Positions 41,454 to 45,380 of a stretch of DNA of 45,380 nt are shown here, in pieces. The notes under the pieces were generated by a model that saw only the letters and a list, made by a program, of their open reading frames with translations, ran no database searches and had not been told where the DNA came from. Numbering within the stretch: the stretch's first letter is position 1; each line of letters begins with the position of its first letter. The position numbers were made by a program, and so were the translations under genes. The DNA is taken from NCBI GenBank assembly GCA_030695565.1, contig JAUYRZ010000122.1:1-45380 (forward strand), read 5' to 3'. The DNA comes from Archangium sp. Lineage in GTDB: Bacteria; Myxococcota; Myxococcia; Myxococcales; Myxococcaceae.

Positions 41454-42983
41454 TCATCGCGAGGTCTTGATGTCCGGGTTCTTGCCGCCGCTGCCACCGG
41501 TGGGGGGCTTCACCACGGCGACCTTCTTCTTCATCGCCAGCGAAAGCGTGGGCCCGGTCATGTCGGTGAGCGTCGCTTCAGCCGGCTCGTAGCCTTCGGC
41601 GGTCAGCCGCACCGCGACGGGCAACTTCACCTTTTCAACGTGCGCATCGAAGGGCGTCTGACCCACGTTGGCGCCGGCCAGCTCGACGCTGGCCCCACTG
41701 GGCTCGGAGACGATGTGCACCACCAGGGCCCTGGGTTGCGGGTTGGCCTCGACAGGGGCTGCCACCACGGGCGGAGGCACCCCCTCGACCACCGGCTTCA
41801 CGTCGGGCCGGGTGCCCAGATAGACGCCTGCGCTGATGCCCAGCAGCAGCACCACCGCGCCCACCACTTTGGGCAACGGCGAAGACTTCGAAGGCGGTGG
41901 CAACAGCTGCGTGCCGTGCACCTGGGTGGCATTGCCCGGGGGCAACTTGTTGCGATCGACCACCGTCGCGCCGCTCGCCGCGTTGGCCGGTTTGGACAAC
42001 CCGCCCACGTCGAGATCGGTCAGGCCCGAGTCTTCTTCGAAGAAGCGCGGGTCGGCCTCCTTCGCGATGCGCTCGGCGTACAGGTCCTGCATGAAGGCGG
42101 CGAGGCTCGACGACGACGTGGGGATCGCGTTCTGCAGCGCGAAGTCTTCCAGCGCGTTTCGCAGCTCGGCGGCGTCCTGGTAGCGCTCGGCCGGATCTTT
42201 GGAGAGCGCCTTGAGGGTGATGGGGTCGAGACCCGCGGGCACCGACGGCTCGACGCTGGAGGGCGCGGGCACCTGGCAGGCGCGCACCAGGCGCTGCGTG
42301 GCGAGATCGTTCTCGCCCTTGAACAGGCGGCGGCCGGTCAGCTGCTCCCACAACACGATGCCCAGCGCGAACACGTCGCTGCGGCAGTCGAGCTCTTCAC
42401 CCTGTGCCTGCTCGGGCGACATGTACGGGAACTTGCCCTTCAAGATGCCGGTGGCGGTGTGTTGCGCGCGGCCGGCCGCCTTGGCCACGCCGAAGTCGAT
42501 CAACTTCACCGAACCATCGAAGCCGATGAGCACGTTCTGGGGGCTCACGTCGCGGTGCACCAGGCCCAGCGGCACGCCTTTGGCGTCGCGCGCCTTGTGG
42601 GCGAAGTCGAGGCCGGCCGCGGCGTCGGCGATGATCTTCAAGATGAACCCGATGGGGATGCCCTTGCCCACCGCGGCGGCGCGCTTCTCGATGCGGCGCA
42701 CGTCTTCACCGGCGACGTACTCCATCTCGATGTAGTGAACGCCGGCCTCCACGCCGAACTCGTTGATCCGCGCGATGTTCGGGTGATCGAGGCGCATGGT
42801 GATCTTCGCTTCGTCGCGGAACATGGTGAAGAACTCTTCGTCTTCCACCAGGTGCGGCAAGATGCGTTTGAGCACCACCAGCTTCTCGAAGTCGTCCTGG
42901 CCTTTCTTGGCGAGCAGGACCTGGCCCATCCCTCCGGACGCGATCTTCTTCAGCAGCTGGTAGCGCCCGAAGGGGATGCCCAT
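41454..42983 (-). CDS. Transmembrane Ser/Thr protein kinase with PEGA domain
   Basis: 509 residues. Kinase domain about 7-280: Gly loop IASGGMGQVLLA, K39 in VVLKRIL, catalytic loop VHRDVSPQN (D145; S147 in place of Lys), DFG at D163, and MSPEQ. A transmembrane helix (about 371-389) leads to an extracytoplasmic Pro-rich stretch and a PEGA domain (about 419-486, HIVSEPSGASVELAG and LTAEGYEPAEATL), a presumed surface-polymer-binding fold. Kinases with HRDVSPQN are common in myxobacteria and are taken as active. Likely an envelope-sensing kinase. It is divergent from the response regulator gene (189-bp gap). Confidence 0.92.
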   Translation of the reverse strand: MGIPFGRYQLLKKIASGGMGQVLLAKKGQDDFEKLVVLKRILPHLVEDEEFFTMFRDEAKITMRLDHPNIARINEFGVEAGVHYIEMEYVAGEDVRRIEKRAAAVGKGIPIGFILKIIADAAAGLDFAHKARDAKGVPLGLVHRDVSPQNVLIGFDGSVKLIDFGVAKAAGRAQHTATGILKGKFPYMSPEQAQGEELDCRSDVFALGIVLWEQLTGRRLFKGENDLATQRLVRACQVPAPSSVEPSVPAGLDPITLKALSKDPAERYQDAAELRNALEDFALQNAIPTSSSSLAAFMQDLYAERIAKEADPRFFEEDSGLTDLDVGGLSKPANAASGATVVDRNKLPPGNATQVHGTQLLPPPSKSSPLPKVVGAVVLLLGISAGVYLGTRPDVKPVVEGVPPPVVAAPVEANPQPRALVVHIVSEPSGASVELAGANVGQTPFDAHVEKVKLPVAVRLTAEGYEPAEATLTDMTGPTLSLAMKKKVAVVKPPTGGSGGKNPDIKTSR

Positions 42984-43104
42984 GAGGTCGAGCCGTGACT
43001 CTACCCGGGCCGGGTTACAGGCGGAGTGATCTCTTCACCCAAACGGGGGGAGGATACAGGCCGTTCGGCCCCGGCTGGACCCTCATTTCCTGACCAGAAC
43101 TGAC

Positions 43105-43154
43105 GTTACCGCCTCGTAACCCACTGCCTGGGCGGTTGAATCGCCCGCGTTCAA
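43105..43154. promoter_or_regulatory. Two inverted repeats upstream of the response regulator
   Basis: GTTAC-6nt-GTAAC (43105-43120) and TTGAA-9nt-TTCAA (43136-43154) lie 18-68 nt upstream of the ATG at 43173, within the 189-bp gap to the divergent PEGA kinase gene. They may be operators for either gene. There is no visible sigma-54 GG-N10-GC pair. Rest of the gap: nothing recognised. Confidence 0.35.
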
Positions 43155-43172
43155 TCCACATTCTGAACACCC

Positions 43173-44519
43173 ATGCTCAACATCCTCCTTGTCGACGACG
43201 AGCCTTCGATTCTTCTGTCCGTTGAGGAAGCGCTGCGCGCAGAGGGCTACCAGGTCACCACCGCCCTGGACGGGCTCTCCGCGCAAGCCGCCCTCACGGG
43301 AAAAGTCTTCGATGTGGTGATCAGCGACGTGCGCCTGCCGCGCGTCGATGGCTTCACGCTCTTCAAGAAAGTGCGCCACGAGTCGCCGCGCACCAGCTTC
43401 ATCTTGATGACCGCGTACGCCACGGTGCCCGACGCGGTCGTCGCGCTGAAGCTGGGCGCCGTCGACTACCTGCCCAAGCCCTTCGAGCTCGACGTGTTGC
43501 TCAAGCTGCTCGAGCGCATCACCAAGGAGCGTTCGCTCAGCCAGCACTTCGTCGCCCAGCGCCTCGCGCCGCAGCCCGGTGACGAGCTGCTCGGCACCTC
43601 GCCGCCGATGGAGCGCCTGCGTTCGCTCATCGAGCAGTACGCCGCCAGCGACGAGCCGGTCTCCATCGTCGGAGAGCGTGGCACCGGTAAGCGCCTGGTG
43701 GCGTTGGCGTTGCACCAGAGCAGCGCGCGCGCCTCGTGCCCCTTCGTGGCGTTGAGCTGTGCGGGGTTCCCCTCCAGCCCTGAAGCGGTCGAGCTGCTGG
43801 GCGCCGAAGAGTCACACGCGGCCCAGGGTGGCACGCTGTACCTCACCGAGCTCGCCGAGCTGCCGATGTTCGCGCAGGTGCGGTTGCTCCGCTCGCTCAA
43901 GGAGCGTGAGGCGGGCCGCGGCAAGCAGCCCGACGTGCGCATCATCACCTCGAGCCTGGTGCCGCTGCGCGAGTTGGTGGCCGGTGGTCATCTGCTCGAG
44001 GGCCTGGGTGAGCGCTTGCGCGTGCTCGAGCTGCCCGTGCCTGCCCTGCGTACCCGCGGCGACGACCTCATGCTGCTGCTGGAGCAGTTGCTTCGCCGCG
44101 CCGCCGCGCCTTCTTCGCCCCCGGAGCTCTCCGTGGCTGCGCTCGCGGCGCTCTCGGCCTATCCGTTCCCCGGCAACGTGCGCGAGCTGCATCACGCCCT
44201 GCGCCGCGCGCTGGTGGTCTCGGGCGGCCGTCGCGTCGAGCTCTCGCACCTGCCTCCGGAGATCGCCGGCCAGCAGGCGCCCCAGAGCGGCACCGAGCCG
44301 CTCAACGACTCGCGTTCGTTGCCGGAGGCCGTGCGGGCCTTCGAGCGTGAGTACTTGAAGCGCGTGTTGCAGAAGTCGGAAGGCCACCGGGCGCGCGCCG
44401 CGCAGTTGTTGGGCATCTCGCGCAAGAATCTCTGGGAGAAGCTCAAGGGCTACGGCATCTCGGATGCCGACCTGACGGGTACGCCCGCGCCTGCAGTGAC
44501 TGAACGAGAGGAGCGTTGA
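43173..44519 (+). CDS. NtrC-like response regulator with degenerate AAA+ domain
   Basis: 448 residues. Receiver domain 1-118 is intact (D52 phospho-acceptor in SDVRLPRVDG, T80, K102). The AAA+ domain (about 138-365) keeps a Walker A (GERGTGK, 167-173) but lacks the sigma-54-contacting GAFTGA loop, and the Walker B Asp is replaced (GGTLYLTELAE, T225-E226). The C-terminal Fis-type helix-turn-helix (about 383-428, EGHRARAAQLLGISRKNLWEKL) is intact. It should bind DNA but is unlikely to open sigma-54 promoters in the usual way. Stop and next ATG touch (TGA/ATG share 44519-44520 junction), so it is cotranscribed with the multi-HAMP kinase, its likely partner. Confidence 0.9.
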   Translation: MLNILLVDDEPSILLSVEEALRAEGYQVTTALDGLSAQAALTGKVFDVVISDVRLPRVDGFTLFKKVRHESPRTSFILMTAYATVPDAVVALKLGAVDYLPKPFELDVLLKLLERITKERSLSQHFVAQRLAPQPGDELLGTSPPMERLRSLIEQYAASDEPVSIVGERGTGKRLVALALHQSSARASCPFVALSCAGFPSSPEAVELLGAEESHAAQGGTLYLTELAELPMFAQVRLLRSLKEREAGRGKQPDVRIITSSLVPLRELVAGGHLLEGLGERLRVLELPVPALRTRGDDLMLLLEQLLRRAAAPSSPPELSVAALAALSAYPFPGNVRELHHALRRALVVSGGRRVELSHLPPEIAGQQAPQSGTEPLNDSRSLPEAVRAFEREYLKRVLQKSEGHRARAAQLLGISRKNLWEKLKGYGISDADLTGTPAPAVTEREER

Positions 44520-45380
44520 ATGGTTGCCGAAGCACGTGATGAAGGCGGCATCGACCGCGAAGACCTGCTCACCGTGCTCTCGGCCGTCAAACGAGGTGAC
44601 TTCAGCATCCGGATGAAGGTGCGCGGCACCAGGGCGAACAAGCAGGTCGCCGCCGCGCTCAACGACATCATCTCCCTCAACGACCAGACGGCCACCGAGT
44701 TCGATCGGGTGGCCACGGCGGTGAGTAAAGAAGGCCGCGTCGAGGTGCGCGCGAAAGTGAGCCGCGCGCCTGGCAGCTGGGCTTCGAAGGTGAACTCGGT
44801 GAACACCCTGGTGGGCGCGCTCGCCCAGCAGAGTGATGAAATGGGCCGCGTCATCGGCGCGGTGGCCAAGGGCGATCTGAGCAAGAAGCTCTCGTTGACC
44901 GTGGGCGACGACGCGCTCAAGGGCGACTTCCTGCGCACGGCGCGGCTGGTCAACGGCATGGTCGATCAGCTCAGCTCGTTCGCCTCTGAAGTGACGCGCG
45001 TCGCGCGTGAAGTCGGTACGGAAGGCAAGCTGGGCGGCCAGGCCGTGGTGAAGGGCGTGGGCGGCACCTGGAAGGATCTCACGGACAACGTGAACTCCAT
45101 GGCGTCGAACCTCACCACCCAGGTGCGCAACATCGCCGAGGTGACCACCGCCGTCGCAGGCGGCGACCTGAGCAAGAAGATCACCGTCGACGTGCGCGGC
45201 GAAATTCTCGAGCTCAAGAACACCATCAACACGATGGTCGATCAGCTCAGCTCGTTCGCCTCTGAAGTGACGCGCGTCGCACGTGACGTCGGTACGGAAG
45301 GAAAGCTGGGCGGCCAGGCCGTGGTGAAGGGCGTGGGCGGCACCTGGAAGGATCTCACGGACAACGTGAACTCCATGGCG
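44520..45380 (+). CDS. Multi-HAMP sensor histidine kinase, N-terminal part
   Basis: Open frame from the ATG at 44520 to the window end (287 codons, no stop), so the gene is cut by the window edge. A Shine-Dalgarno-like GAGAGGAG is about 6 nt upstream. The protein starts [16 protein letters not shown] and then shows successive HAMP units, each with the [11 protein letters not shown] or [13 protein letters not shown] motif followed by [20 protein letters not shown] and [18 protein letters not shown], spaced 92 residues. This matches the HAMP arrays of Nik1-type (group III) hybrid kinases, which lack transmembrane segments and report osmotic or internal signals. The kinase core is expected beyond 45380. 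Confidence 0.88.
   Translation, partial: MVAEARDEGGIDREDLLTVLSAVKRGDFSIRMKVRGTRANKQVAAALNDIISLNDQTATEFDRVATAVSKEGRVEVRAKVSRAPGSWASKVNSVNTLVGALAQQSDEMGRVIGAVAKGDLSKKLSLTVGDDALKGDFLRTARLVNGMVDQLSSFASEVTRVAREVGTEGKLGGQAVVKGVGGTWKDLTDNVNSMASNLTTQVRNIAEVTTAVAGGDLSKKITVDVRGEILELKNTINTMVDQLSSFASEVTRVARDVGTEGKLGGQAVVKGVGGTWKDLTDNVNSMA
44958..45380 (+). repeat. 92-codon direct repeat in the HAMP array
   Basis: The segments 44958-45104 and 45234-45380 are 147 bp each at a 276-bp period and differ at only three bases by eye, two of them silent. Such near-identity in DNA implies recent duplication or ongoing gene conversion among HAMP units, and the array may continue past the window edge. This could also collapse in short-read assemblies. 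Confidence 0.85.

Noticed and set aside
41370-42998. 542-codon plus-strand frame opposite the PEGA kinase
   Set aside because: The minus strand has every kinase motif and a PEGA domain; this frame has none.
43000-43172. Sigma-54 promoter for the NtrC-like regulator gene
   Set aside because: No GG-N10-GC element with suitable flanks was found in the gap.

Overview
The window looks like chromosomal DNA of a myxobacterium (Myxococcota, probably order Myxococcales). This is inferred from very high G+C with strongly GC-biased third positions, three Hanks-type Ser/Thr kinases (one with a C-terminal PEGA domain), two PilZ proteins, an NtrC-type regulator beside a multi-HAMP sensor, Cys-rich and Gly-rich lipoproteins, and several small families typical of this group. 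There is no prophage, insertion sequence, integrase or CRISPR array. One tRNA gene is present, tRNA-Gln(TTG).

Left part (1-9 kb): a peptidoglycan-binding/CHAP hydrolase whose 5' end looks frameshifted, a TPR protein, a peptidoglycan-binding/M15 peptidase, a response regulator with an unusual N-terminal sensory domain, a Lys/Ala-rich protein with a repetitive C-terminal half and an EF-hand loop, a coiled-coil lipoprotein, a DUF4272-like protein and a small Pro/Ala-rich protein. The CHAP, M15, Lys/Ala-rich and Pro/Ala-rich proteins have no classical signal peptide. Two of them share an upstream sequence block.

Middle part (9-24 kb): a membrane-anchored spermidine synthase-like protein coupled to an NTF2-like protein; two Cys-containing lipoproteins and a TolB-like propeller lipoprotein; an archaemetzincin-like protein lacking the catalytic Glu; tRNA-Gln; a Ser/Thr kinase; a PilZ protein whose ribosome-binding site lies in a hairpin; small secreted and membrane proteins; an ECF sigma/anti-sigma pair; and an ArnT-type glycosyltransferase bracketed by inverted REP-like doublets. 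Then comes a tyrosine-degradation operon (hmgA-hppD) with a divergent LysR regulator.

Right part (24-45 kb): a protein with a histone H1-like tail, a FemAB/GNAT-like enzyme, queE, a PilZ-Hsp70 fusion, pyruvate phosphate dikinase, a universal-stress/phospholipase-D fusion, hflX, an AI-2E family membrane protein, two more Ser/Thr kinases around a DUF3592 protein and a zinc-finger/TPR membrane protein, and finally a response regulator with a degenerate AAA+ domain followed by the start of a multi-HAMP histidine kinase that runs off the window.

The best candidates for new biology are the domain fusions (universal stress-PLD, PilZ-Hsp70), the E-to-Q archaemetzincin, the leaderless cell-wall protein group with its shared upstream motif, the PilZ 5' hairpin, the degenerate AAA+ regulator, and a REP-like palindrome family in intergenic spaces. 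No single multigene system can be declared undescribed from sequence alone.
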